8,490 nt of DNA from the NCBI GenBank assembly GCA_016880505.1, contig JAEHDI010000744.1:1-8490 (forward strand), written 5' to 3'. The DNA is from Bryobacterales bacterium (lineage in GTDB: Bacteria > Acidobacteriota > Terriglobia > Bryobacterales > Bryobacteraceae). The position numbers and the translations under genes were made by a program. Below, piece after piece: positions 1 to 6,981 of the stretch; the first letter of the stretch is position 1, and the number at the start of each line of letters is the position of its first letter. The notes beneath the pieces are model-generated. The model was not told the origin of the DNA. It did not search any database and was given only the letters and a program-made list of their open reading frames with translations.

Positions 1-1
1 G

Positions 2-916
2 ATTCGAAACTGGGAGGCGGCGGTGGAGGCAAGCCCCGCGGACTTTCGGATGCGACGGGCGCTCGGGATGGCGTACGCAGAACAGGGTCAGCCGGTGGAG
101 AAGGCGGCGGCGCAACTCGAAAAAGCGGTCGAGCTGAAGCCCGAGCACGTCCGGACGATGAACGACCTCAGCGCGATATACGCGAAAGCCGGCTGGTTCG
201 ACGAGCAGCTTGCCATGCTGGAAAGAGCGCTCCGGCGGACCCCGGAGGACGACAACCTGGCCGAGGGAGTCCTTACCGCCAACCTGATGACGGGCCGCTA
301 TGCCGAGGCGGACAAGGTCGTGGCGACCCATAAATTCGCGCCACGACACCGTACCTATGGGCTGCGCGACAAGTACCGCTATCTGCGGTACGGGATGGGC
401 GCGGAGGCTTTCCACGCCGGACGCTACGAGGAAGCATTGAAGTTGTTCCGGTCGGCGCTGACGCCGCCTGCTTCGCTGGGAGTGGACGACTTCCAGTTCG
501 AGTCTACGCCGCGGGTGAATTACTACATCGGTCGCGCGCTGGAAGCGATGGGAAAGCGGGACGAGGCTCGGGCCGCTTACGAACGCGCCGCCACCGGCTA
601 CCAGCAACTCTCGGGCGACCAGGACAGTTGGAATGCCGAGAACTTCCACATGGTACTGGCGCTGGCCCGGTCAGGGAACAAGGATGCCGGAGCGAAGCTG
701 GAAAAAGAGTTCGAGGAGTATGCGAAGACGCAGATGGAGTCGCAGCGGCGGCAGCGGCAGACGCAGGCGCGCTATCTGCTCGGACTCGTGAAGAAGTACC
801 GGGGAGAGAACGCTGAAGCGCGCCGTCTGATGGAAGAGGCGGTGAAACTGGAGCCGGACTTCCTTGGGCCGCGTCTGGAATTGCGTGGCGACGTCGTGGA
901 CAAACTCGGCTCTTGA
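2..916 (+). CDS. TPR-repeat protein, C-terminal part (probable DUF5107-type), 5' truncated by window
   Basis: The reading frame is open from base 2 to the TGA at 914-916, giving 304 residues. A GTG exists at 23, but the seven codons before it read as the same helix, so the gene very probably starts outside the window. The protein is almost wholly helical tetratricopeptide repeats: paired helices with the usual small-residue and proline spacing are visible around ALGMAYAEQG...LEKAVELKP, LSAIYAKAGWFDEQLAMLERAL and AFHAGRYEEALKLFRSAL, then a last one ending near the C-terminus (ARRLMEEAVKLEPDFLGPR). The block with SLGVDDF followed by NYYIGRALEAMGKRDEA resembles, from memory, the tail of large DUF5107-plus-TPR proteins, whose N-terminal half is a galactose-mutarotase-like domain; that half would lie upstream. 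TPRs bind partner proteins; no catalytic residues are seen here. The beta-helix gene follows after 17 bp, so the two are likely co-transcribed. The TPR call is firm, the DUF5107 assignment moderate. Confidence 0.85.
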   Translation: MRNWEAAVEASPADFRMRRALGMAYAEQGQPVEKAAAQLEKAVELKPEHVRTMNDLSAIYAKAGWFDEQLAMLERALRRTPEDDNLAEGVLTANLMTGRYAEADKVVATHKFAPRHRTYGLRDKYRYLRYGMGAEAFHAGRYEEALKLFRSALTPPASLGVDDFQFESTPRVNYYIGRALEAMGKRDEARAAYERAATGYQQLSGDQDSWNAENFHMVLALARSGNKDAGAKLEKEFEEYAKTQMESQRRQRQTQARYLLGLVKKYRGENAEARRLMEEAVKLEPDFLGPRLELRGDVVDKLGS

Positions 917-933
917 GCAGGCAGGAGGTAGAG

Positions 934-2292
934 ATGAAAAGACTCGCCCATACAAGGCGTTGTTTTCTCGAAGCTGCGCCGGCCCTGGCGGGCGGATGGC
1001 GGCTACTTGCGGCAGAGGACGACCGTCTGGCGGTGAGAGACCCAAGGGCCACGGTCGGCGACGATGTCGTCGCGCCCAAGTGGGACACGGGAATCGAGAT
1101 TACCGTAGGGCCGGACAAGGCCGACGTCGTGGGTGCCACGGGGAAGGCGATCCAGGCGGCGGTGGACTATGCGGCGCGATGGGGCGGGGGAACGGTGCGT
1201 GTGTTGCCCGGGACCTACCAGCTCCGGAACGCGGTATTTCTGCAATCCGGCGTCCGGCTGTCCGGCAGCGGTCCTGACACGGTGCTGGTGAAGGGCCCAT
1301 CGGTGCGGACGAAGCTCGCCCTCGACGCGGACTTCTATGAGCAGGAAGTCACCCTGGCCGACCCGAAAGGCTTCGAAGTCGGCGATGGCGTGTGCTTCCG
1401 CGCACAAAGCCAGCGGCACAAGGGAGTCGATATCTTCACCCGCACGCTGGTCGCGCGCAGTGGCAACCGCTTCAAGCTGGACCGTCCGCTTCCGGGATAC
1501 CCGGGAATCTCCGACCTGTGGCTGGAGGGCGATGCCAGCGCCGCCACTCTTTTCGCTCTCATCCACGGCGAGGGGATCACCGATGCCGCGGTCGAGAACA
1601 TCATGCTCGACGGGAACAAGGCGAACAACGAGTTTCTGAACGGCAATCACACCGGCTGCATCTACCTGCTGAGCAGTAACCGCGTCACGATCCGGAAGGT
1701 TACGGCGCGCAATTTCAATGGTGACGGCATCTCGTGGCAGACAAGCCACGACGTCACGGTCGAAGAATGCCGTTCGCAGGACAACGCCGGGCTTGGGTTG
1801 CACCCCGGCTCCGGCGCGAAACGGCCGACGGCGCGGAGGAACCGGCTGGAGCGGAACGACATCGGCTTCTACTTCTGCTGGGGCGTGAAATGGGGCGTTG
1901 TAGAGGATAACGTCATCCTTGACAGCAAGCGGTTCGGGATACACTTCGGCCACAACGACACCGACAACATCGCACGCCGTAACGAGATCCGCAACAGCGG
2001 GCGAGCCGGCGTCATCTTCATCCCCGGGGACGGCCGCGTGGCTCCGCCAAACTACTGCCGGCTAGAGGCGAACCGCATCCTCGACAACGGAGGTGAGGAC
2101 GGAATTGGCGTCGATGTTCAGGGGACAGCCACCGGCCTTGTCATCGCCCGCAACGAGATCCTCGAAACCCGAGTTCCCGCGAAACGGACCGGCGTCAAGA
2201 TTGCGGCCGAGGTCGGGGAAGTGAAACTGATAGAGAACAAGATCGAAGGCTTCTCCATTCCCCTCAGCGATCTGCGGCGAACAGCGGGCTAG
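934..2292 (+). CDS. Tat-exported right-handed parallel beta-helix protein (pectate-lyase-3/NosD-like)
   Basis: This 452-residue protein starts at ATG 934. An in-frame TTG at 913 is rejected because AGGAGG at 923-928 sits 5 bases before the ATG. Residues 1-27 form a twin-arginine signal (R8-R9-C-F-L, then an Ala/Gly-rich stretch), implying folded export. Residues 60-120 carry the usual start of the fold (GKAIQAAVDYA, GGGTVRVLPGTYQL, GVRLSGSG), as in Pfam Pectate_lyase_3. Residues 210-440 are short turns of about 22-25 residues with repeated N-x-I/V and G-I/V patterns (NIMLDGN, VTIRKVTARNFNGDGI, VTVEECRSQDN, GVVEDNVILD, IARRNEIRNSG, LVIARNEILET, VKLIENKIEG), typical of beta-helix coils. The fold is used by polysaccharide lyases, GH28-type hydrolases and epimerases, so substrate and even activity cannot be fixed. 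It lies 17 bp after the TPR gene and is probably its operon partner. No intrinsic terminator directly follows. Confidence 0.88.
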   Translation: MKRLAHTRRCFLEAAPALAGGWRLLAAEDDRLAVRDPRATVGDDVVAPKWDTGIEITVGPDKADVVGATGKAIQAAVDYAARWGGGTVRVLPGTYQLRNAVFLQSGVRLSGSGPDTVLVKGPSVRTKLALDADFYEQEVTLADPKGFEVGDGVCFRAQSQRHKGVDIFTRTLVARSGNRFKLDRPLPGYPGISDLWLEGDASAATLFALIHGEGITDAAVENIMLDGNKANNEFLNGNHTGCIYLLSSNRVTIRKVTARNFNGDGISWQTSHDVTVEECRSQDNAGLGLHPGSGAKRPTARRNRLERNDIGFYFCWGVKWGVVEDNVILDSKRFGIHFGHNDTDNIARRNEIRNSGRAGVIFIPGDGRVAPPNYCRLEANRILDNGGEDGIGVDVQGTATGLVIARNEILETRVPAKRTGVKIAAEVGEVKLIENKIEGFSIPLSDLRRTAG

Positions 2293-2315
2293 CAGGAAAC
2301 CGAAGCGTACTAGGC

Positions 2316-2722
2316 GTGTCAGAGTATTCCTACCGATTGCCCCGACTGGCAGTCGCTGCTTTCACCAAAGTGCCGCGCTTTGACGAGTGGAAGCTGATCA
2401 ACCGCTTCCCCTGCAAACAGGGAGTTCCCCGTGGCCCCAGGCGGCACAAGTCCACACCAGCTTGTCATTGCACGCCAAAGTGCGCCAGCCGTGGTGCCGA
2501 CAATCTCTTACGATCTCCAAGGGGAAGAGGCCGGAAAGAGAACGCAATGCCAAGCAATCACTGCTGTTCCACGGTTACGGCAACACCTTCTTCCTCCAAG
2601 GCGTATGGGCTGCCGGAATGACCAGCGGATATAAGCTACCCGCTTCGAAGGCGGAGCGCGAGATGGCGAAAGTTCGCTCCGCGGGCGCTCAGGTTGCCTG
2701 GGTACCCATCCCTGCGCGGTAG
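2316..2722 (+). pseudogene. Remnant of a small secreted acidobacterial protein, broken over three frames
   Basis: No single frame gives a convincing protein, but a family-like sequence can be followed by switching frames. The frame opening at 2316 gives LAVAAF then KVPRFDEWKLINRFP, resembling a signal-peptide end and a VPFDF-type opening. The frame open from 2398 gives FPVAPGGTS...VVPTISYDLQG up to about 2536. The next frame, from about 2537 to the TAG at 2720-2722, gives SLLFHGYGNTFFLQGVW followed by SKAEREMAK. From memory, small (about 130-residue) secreted proteins of unknown function in Acidobacteria end with a pattern like LVFHRYGxxYFLxxVW...LPxSxxERE, which this last part matches well. 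No ribosome binding site precedes any of the possible starts. The C-terminal match is the strong part; the first two frames are inferred. Sequencing indels could also explain the shifts. Confidence 0.5.
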
Positions 2723-2760
2723 ATTGACTGCCGTTGCTCGCTTTCTTGGTGGGCCTTGTG

Positions 2761-2792
2761 AGAGCGTGCCGGTCGGCAAGCCGGCACGCTCT
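2761..2792 (+). terminator. Strong hairpin, probable rho-independent terminator
   Basis: A perfect 12-bp stem (AGAGCGTGCCGG at 2761-2772 with its complement at 2781-2792) encloses an 8-base loop at 2773-2780. It is followed on the + strand by the modestly T-rich CTTCGCCTTTG. No T-run is present on the other strand, so it would act on rightward transcription: from the beta-helix operon, or formerly from the pseudogene ending at 2722. The tail is weaker than a classical U-tract, which limits confidence in intrinsic termination. Confidence 0.65.
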
Positions 2793-2832
2793 TCGCCTTT
2801 GTGGCCGTAAAATCGTGTGAGTGGAGGGCTGA

Positions 2833-3339
2833 ATGACGTCGAGAATCTATCTGGTGCTTGCGTTTTTTGCGTTTCCCCTCGCCGGCGGTGAGTTAACCCA
2901 CCTCGGAGTGCCGGCCGGCGACCATGTACTGCTTGAGATGGTTGCGGGCGTGAGGACCGGCTGCGGTCTGGCAAAGATCGATTTTGTCCGCACATTCCCG
3001 GACGGCGGTGCGGGCGCAGAGCCGTTTCGTATCCCGGAGGACCGGGTATTGGTGGCGACCGATGTCGACTGGTACTACTTTGACGGAACGCCGGGCATCG
3101 TCCAGGTGCTGCGGTTGTTTGTTGAGAACTTGGCGGATCCGGAGAAACGGCGCAAGGTGTTCGAGTCGGCAGCCCAACTGAACGGCCTCGGGGTGGGCGG
3201 CGCGAACGCTCGCATGACAAGCGGCTTCCTGGTTTCCTCCGACGCCCGGCTGTGTGTGGACGTCACTCCGGGGCCGCTGGGCACCCCGCTACGGCTGTCG
3301 AAGCTGCTCGTGCGTGGGTATCTGGTGGCGGAGCGGTAG
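2833..3339 (+). CDS. Hypothetical secreted protein, 168 residues
   Basis: I do not recognise a named family. The start ATG 2833 is supported by GGAGG at 2823-2827, 5 bases upstream, and a TAAAAT at 2808-2813 could be a -10 element, although no matching -35 is visible. Residues 1-18 (MTSRIYLVLAFFAFPLAG) form a Sec-type signal peptide with a weak positive N-region, a Phe/Leu core and a small-residue end, so the mature protein is probably periplasmic or exported. The mature part of about 150 residues is mixed alpha/beta, with PEDRVLVATDVDWYYFDG, a charged helix around LADPEKRRKVFESAAQLNG, and a C-terminal hydrophobic strand pair (TSGFLVSSDARLCVDV, LLVRGYLV). It has two cysteines, one in GCGL and one in RLCVDV, which could form a disulphide. 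It starts 40 bp after the terminator hairpin, so it is probably a single-gene unit, and its stop lies 6 bp from that of the convergent glycosidase-like gene. Confidence 0.8.
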   Translation: MTSRIYLVLAFFAFPLAGGELTHLGVPAGDHVLLEMVAGVRTGCGLAKIDFVRTFPDGGAGAEPFRIPEDRVLVATDVDWYYFDGTPGIVQVLRLFVENLADPEKRRKVFESAAQLNGLGVGGANARMTSGFLVSSDARLCVDVTPGPLGTPLRLSKLLVRGYLVAER

Positions 3340-3345
3340 AGCCCG

Positions 3346-5124
3346 CTATTCGATGACTACGACGCCATACGTATCCAGATTCTGAATCTGAAATTCCACT
3401 GTGGAGACGCCGCTCCGCACCGCGGCCAGTCCCTCGGTTTGCGAATCGGGCGTGAGTAGGCGAGGCAGCGTGTCAGCGAGCGACGCGAACTCCCGGTCAA
3501 GGTTTACCCGCACCCGCACGCCGGAAGCTGCTTCCGGGGCGTAATTGAGCAGGTGAATAGCGATGCCCTTTCGGGAACCTAATCGCGTGACGTTGCCAAG
3601 CACGTGCGGCGCACCCTCCACAGCCAGTCCGATCCGGTCCGGCGCGAGCCCGCGAACTCTTTCCAGCACCTCCCGCCGCGCGGCCTCATTCGTCTCCAGG
3701 CTCTCGAGCAGCGCCTCGCTCAGCGTGACTACCTTCCCGCCATTCTTTCGGAAGCGCTTCAGCATGTCCGTCAACCGCGCCGAGGAATCAAGAAAGGCCG
3801 GGACTACCACGCCCGCATAGGCCGCGAGCTGTTTTTCTTCCAGAGCGTCGACTAGCCGGATGTCGTGCAGTACGCTGTGCTTGGCCAGCAAATCGTAAAG
3901 TCCGGTCTGATCCTTGTCCCATCCGAATTGGATCACGTTGCCGCGCCGCCGCTCAAAGATCAGCACCGCCACGGGCGCGGTCCCGCGCGCCTTCCAGTAA
4001 AGGTCTTCGTGGTCTTTTAGAAAGCGGTTGTACCTGCCGATGGCCTTCCAGGTCTCGAGCGCTCCGGCGTTGCCGTCGACGAGCGCCGCATCAAACGGCC
4101 CTTCCATGTCCCACGCATAAGCGGATCCGAAGGCCGCGGCTTCCGCGATCCCGAGCTGCGCCGATTTCGGCTTCAGCCAGCCGTGCGCACGGTCCCCCTC
4201 ATGGAAACGCGAATACTCGGAGATGAGGGGCTTCCACTCCGGCGCCACCCCGCGGACGTACTTCATCCGCCGCACGTTGGTGGTGTTCCACTCCTGCCCA
4301 AAGACACCCGGCTCCACCCAGTACTCGTTGAACACAATCTCCATGTTGCGGTTCAGCACGATCCGGTTCGATGCCAGACCGTAGTTGGTCAGCAGCAACA
4401 CCGTCGAACGCTTCTCTTCCCGAATGTAGCGGCGTAGTTGTCCGATATACCGGTCCATCGTCTCGTTATCCGCCCACGCCGTCTGGGAAGTGTTGTCGAG
4501 AAAGAATGCGTCCACGCCCGCGTCGATGGCCGCCCCGATGCGGCGCTTCTGGTACTCCACCCATTCGGGATTGGATACATCGGCGACGAACCGCAGAGGG
4601 TCGCGCCCGCCGGAATAGCGGAATGGCACGTACTGCGGGTCGAACCGGAGCCACCGTGTGGAGCGAGGCTCATCGCGAAACATGCTCTCCCAGAACATGC
4701 TCGCCGCGCACAGGTAAGCTGCCACGCGAATGCCCTTCTCGTGCAGTTTGGCGGTGAGCGTGCGGCACTCGTCCCGCTGCCGGGCCTCGTCCTCCCAGGA
4801 GTAGCCTACGCTCCAGGTGATCCAGACCCAGTTCAGGTTGGCCTGGCCGAGCAAGTCGATCATACGGTCGCGGTAGGTGGAGTAAAGGTTGCCGAGGACC
4901 TCTTTCTCCCGTGCGGTGAAGTGCATGCCCCAGGAGGAGCGGGCGGTCTTGAGGACTTCAATCGGGCCCCCGTCGAGCCGGGCGAACCGGTACTTGCCCT
5001 GCTGCGCCCACTCCGGGACCTGCTCCGGCCCGGGATAGAGAACGGGATCGTGATCCGTCCGCGGCGCGGCAGACAACGCCACCGCGATCCACAACGCAGC
5101 GCCGGCCAAGCGCAAAAATACCAT
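3346..5124 (-). CDS. Secreted glycoside-hydrolase-like protein (TIM barrel, GATase-like and beta-sandwich domains)
   Basis: This 592-residue protein begins at ATG 5124, with GAGG at 5133-5136 eight bases upstream. Residues 1-20 are a Sec signal peptide (VFLRLAGAALWIAVALSAA). Residues 75-375 read as a TIM barrel of glycosidase type: NLNWVWITWSVGY, GIRVAAYLCAASMFWE, DAGVDAFFLDNTSQ (201-214), VLLLTNYGL, MEIVFNEYW (261-269), PLISEYSRF (299-307) and AYAWDMEGPF. Candidate catalytic acids are D210, E267 and E303, but the assignment is a guess. Residues 385-470 form a Rossmann-like segment (APVAVLIFE, HDIRLVDAL, YAGVVVPAFL, NGGKVVTLSEA) like the beta-galactosidase trimerisation/GATase-like domain, and 495-592 a beta-rich C-terminal module. 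This order recalls the hypothetical glycosyl hydrolase GHL6 and GH42-like enzymes; I cannot name a CAZy family. It has its own promoter at 5160-5188 and lies downstream of, and co-oriented with, the acyltransferase gene. Confidence 0.8.
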   Translation of the reverse strand: MVFLRLAGAALWIAVALSAAPRTDHDPVLYPGPEQVPEWAQQGKYRFARLDGGPIEVLKTARSSWGMHFTAREKEVLGNLYSTYRDRMIDLLGQANLNWVWITWSVGYSWEDEARQRDECRTLTAKLHEKGIRVAAYLCAASMFWESMFRDEPRSTRWLRFDPQYVPFRYSGGRDPLRFVADVSNPEWVEYQKRRIGAAIDAGVDAFFLDNTSQTAWADNETMDRYIGQLRRYIREEKRSTVLLLTNYGLASNRIVLNRNMEIVFNEYWVEPGVFGQEWNTTNVRRMKYVRGVAPEWKPLISEYSRFHEGDRAHGWLKPKSAQLGIAEAAAFGSAYAWDMEGPFDAALVDGNAGALETWKAIGRYNRFLKDHEDLYWKARGTAPVAVLIFERRRGNVIQFGWDKDQTGLYDLLAKHSVLHDIRLVDALEEKQLAAYAGVVVPAFLDSSARLTDMLKRFRKNGGKVVTLSEALLESLETNEAARREVLERVRGLAPDRIGLAVEGAPHVLGNVTRLGSRKGIAIHLLNYAPEAASGVRVRVNLDREFASLADTLPRLLTPDSQTEGLAAVRSGVSTVEFQIQNLDTYGVVVIE

Positions 5125-5159
5125 CGGCGTATCCTCGAAATTCCGTTTGATTCCGGCTG

Positions 5160-5188
5160 ATTATGCTACTTGCCGCTGGCGGCGTCAA
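5160..5188 (-). promoter_or_regulatory. Sigma-70-type promoter for the glycoside-hydrolase-like gene
   Basis: Read on the minus strand, TTGACG (5183-5188) is a -35 hexamer matching the consensus at 5 of 6 bases. CATAAT (5160-5165) is a -10 hexamer, also 5 of 6, and the spacer is exactly 17 bp. Transcription would begin near 5153, giving a leader of about 30 bases that contains the GAGG ribosome binding site at 5133-5136. This is the best promoter match in the window, although Acidobacteria promoter rules are less well known than those of E. coli. Confidence 0.65.
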
Positions 5189-5204
5189 CTGCCGCCCGTC
5201 GCTC

Positions 5205-6320
5205 TTACAACCTGAGGAAGATCCTCTGGCGGTAGAGCCAGTAGCACAGAGACCACATCACCAGCAACACCGCGCAGCTCTGTGCCACCGGCCCGAAGGC
5301 GCCGAGAAGCGTGAACTTTCCCGTGAACACCGCGACCGACTCGTCGAGCCACCGCCGCAGGATCATGTCGAGCGTGTAGATGAAGATCGCGTTCGAGCCC
5401 GCCACTATGAACGGGAAAGCCAGTTTGCGCCAACCGCCCACCTCGATCAGCAGGTACAGCACCAGGAACATGAGTAGCACCCAACCCACGGCGTATAGCG
5501 CGAGGGACGCCGTCCAGATGCGCCGGATAATGGGTACCCACGGCGAAAGCGCCAGCCCGCCGGCGAAACCGGCCGCCATGACCGCGGTCAGGATTTTCAT
5601 CTGCCCGGAACGCGGGCGGCCGCTCCGCAACAGGTTCCCGGTCCACACGCCGAACAGTGCGCTTGCGGTCGTGCTGATCATGTTCAGGTTGGTGGTCCAG
5701 GAGGCGTAGTTGTATCCCATCAGGGCGCGGTCCCAGACGGCGCCGATATTGCCGGTCTTGGTAAACGGACCGTCCGGCCCAGGGAACAGAAAGAACAGCG
5801 ACGTGTGCACCGCCAGCAACCCCACCCCCGCCAGCACCTGGTAGCGGAACGGCCACTGCATGATCAGGAAGCACAGGAAGTAGGCCACGGCGATGTGCGT
5901 CAGAATGTTGTGCATCTGGAAGTGCAGTCGGTGCGACTGAATCGAGATCAACACCTGGGAATACAGCATCAGACGGAGCGAGCGCATGACCACGTGGCGC
6001 AGGTTGTCGCGGAACGTGGCGCCCCGCTCGGTGCGGAGGCCCAGCGCGTACGGCATGGCCATCCCGACCATGAACAGGAACGCCGGCGCAATCGTGTCAT
6101 AGAACACCGCTCCTTCCCACGGGACGTGTTCAAACTGTTCAGCGAGGCCGTGGAAGACCGAATGTTTGGCGAGAGCGCGCAGGCCGAACCCGTCGGAAAC
6201 CAGCAGGACCATGATCAGGCCGCGGAACGCGTCGAGCGGCAGGAATCGTTCCGGCGCGGCGGCCCGGGAGGCCCCCGCGGTCCGCTGTTCCGCTCCAGCG
6301 GGCGCGGCTGCGGTTTGCAT
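5205..6320 (-). CDS. Heparan-alpha-glucosaminide N-acetyltransferase-like membrane acyltransferase (DUF5009/COG4299)
   Basis: I place the start at ATG 6320 (371 residues). A longer frame to 6530 would add 70 residues of low-complexity, non-conserved sequence running through the tRNA-like repeat. The family opening RFLPLDAFRGLIMVLLVSD lies at residues 25-43. The hallmark EHVPWEGAVFYDTIAPAFLF follows, with H65 in the place of the histidine that takes up the acetyl group in human HGSNAT. About ten membrane segments follow through the chain to the end (WSLCYWLYRQRIFLRL). HGSNAT moves acetyl from cytosolic acetyl-CoA across the membrane onto the amine of a terminal glucosamine; the substrate of bacterial relatives is generally unknown. 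No clear Shine-Dalgarno precedes the start; CATAAT at 6327-6332 lies 6 bases before the ATG, so the message may be leaderless. The stop is 80 bp upstream of the glycosidase-like start. Both could serve glycan modification, but the second has its own promoter. Confidence 0.88.
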   Translation of the reverse strand: MQTAAAPAGAEQRTAGASRAAAPERFLPLDAFRGLIMVLLVSDGFGLRALAKHSVFHGLAEQFEHVPWEGAVFYDTIAPAFLFMVGMAMPYALGLRTERGATFRDNLRHVVMRSLRLMLYSQVLISIQSHRLHFQMHNILTHIAVAYFLCFLIMQWPFRYQVLAGVGLLAVHTSLFFLFPGPDGPFTKTGNIGAVWDRALMGYNYASWTTNLNMISTTASALFGVWTGNLLRSGRPRSGQMKILTAVMAAGFAGGLALSPWVPIIRRIWTASLALYAVGWVLLMFLVLYLLIEVGGWRKLAFPFIVAGSNAIFIYTLDMILRRWLDESVAVFTGKFTLLGAFGPVAQSCAVLLVMWSLCYWLYRQRIFLRL

Positions 6321-6380
6321 TTGTCTATTATGCCCCGTGGCCCTGCGTGGCGGACCGGACGTGTCCCTCGGCTTGATGTC

Positions 6381-6427
6381 TGGTAGGCGCGGCAGGACTC
6401 GAACCTGTGCGAACCTCGGCGTGGAAG
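6381..6427 (-). repeat. Truncated copy of the tRNA-Arg 3' end (att-like direct repeat)
   Basis: Bases 6381-6407 are identical over 27 bp to 7316-7342, the CCA end, acceptor 3' strand, T stem and T loop of the intact tRNA-Arg, in the same orientation. After a 2-base insertion (6408-6409), 6410-6427 match 7343-7360 at 15 of 18 bases, reaching the anticodon loop. Beyond 6427 the similarity to the 5' half of the tRNA disappears, so this cannot make a tRNA. It lies 60 bp upstream of the acyltransferase start. Direct repeats of a tRNA 3' end are the normal mark of tyrosine-recombinase integration, with the intact gene at one end and the fragment at the other. A decayed tandem tRNA copy is the alternative. 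Confidence 0.85.
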
Positions 6428-6498
6428 TTGTACTGGCAGCTTGTTCCATAGACATCACGGATGTTACTAAGTTCCGCACAAGTTGAGGCTCAGTCCAC

Positions 6499-6981
6499 TT
6501 AGTCCGGCGGTGGGAACTGCGGAGGTCCAATCTCGTCCATGACGGATGTGACGAGGAGCGGATAATGCGAGTGCGGGTTATATGTCGCCAATTTCCCGGC
6601 TACGTTCTTATGTTCGTATAGTTTGGATGCGCTCAGGCGTTGGCCGTGAAAGTGGATGCCCGCTCTAATGGACGGAAAGGGCCAGTTTCCGTGGTCCCAG
6701 CCGAAGATATTGTTGTTCCGAAAAGCTTTTCCGCCTCCCGATTCGACGAAGGCGATCGCCGGGAGCAGCCGCCAGTCCAGGCCGTTCCAGTCCGCAGCTA
6801 CAATAAAGTCACGCGCCAGAAGTGCGACAGGCGAGTCCTTCTCCTCGAAGAATCGACTTAAACTCAACACCCTGGGATCTTCATCATAAGACGGAGGTGC
6901 GAATTCCTGGTTCAAGCTGGTGCTCGCCTCAAGGGCCAGAAGCCCGGCGAGAACCGCTGCACCTTGGGAAAGCACTCGCAC
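6499..6981 (-). CDS. Secreted glucosaminidase/lysozyme-fold protein, 160 residues
   Basis: Translation starts at GTG 6981, with AGGGAG at 6989-6994 seven bases upstream, a well-placed ribosome binding site. Residues 1-21 look like a short signal peptide or membrane anchor (VLSQGAAVLAGLLALEAS). Residues 35-152 match, from memory, the compact lysozyme-superfamily proteins labelled glucosaminidase (LytG/FlgJ-like): DPRVLSLSRFFEEKDSP, AADWNGLDWRLLPAIAFVES with the likely catalytic E80, the N-rich NNNIFGWDHG turn, FPSIRAGIHFHGQRL and LATYNPHSHYP. Such enzymes cut the glycan strand of peptidoglycan. At about 120 residues this is a short, catalytic-core-only version with no cell-wall-binding repeats. 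It is the only gene between the intact tRNA-Arg and its truncated copy, and its GC (56% over 6541-6960) is below that of the neighbouring acyltransferase (64% over 5521-5940). Whether it is cargo or an old resident is open. Confidence 0.8.
   Translation of the reverse strand: MRVLSQGAAVLAGLLALEASTSLNQEFAPPSYDEDPRVLSLSRFFEEKDSPVALLARDFIVAADWNGLDWRLLPAIAFVESGGGKAFRNNNIFGWDHGNWPFPSIRAGIHFHGQRLSASKLYEHKNVAGKLATYNPHSHYPLLVTSVMDEIGPPQFPPPD

Noticed and set aside
504..1139. 211-residue minus-strand frame across the TPR/beta-helix junction
   Set aside because: Its Ser/Pro/Arg-rich composition is typical of antisense frames in GC-rich DNA, and it overlaps two well-supported genes.
1003..1953. 316-residue open frame on the minus strand
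   Set aside because: It lies wholly inside the beta-helix gene in antisense, is rich in Arg/Val/Ala without domains, and has no ribosome binding site. It is a high-GC shadow frame.
2387..2722. 111-residue frame as an intact gene
   Set aside because: The GTG start lacks a ribosome binding site, and only the last 60 or so residues look like a protein family; a broken gene explains it better.
4438..5160. 240-residue open frame on the plus strand
   Set aside because: It is antisense to the glycosidase-like gene, which has a signal peptide, promoter and coherent domains; the plus frame has none of these.
6321..6530. 70-residue N-terminal extension of the acyltransferase frame
   Set aside because: It translates the tRNA-like repeat, has no conserved features, and the family normally begins close to the LDAFRGL motif just after ATG 6320.
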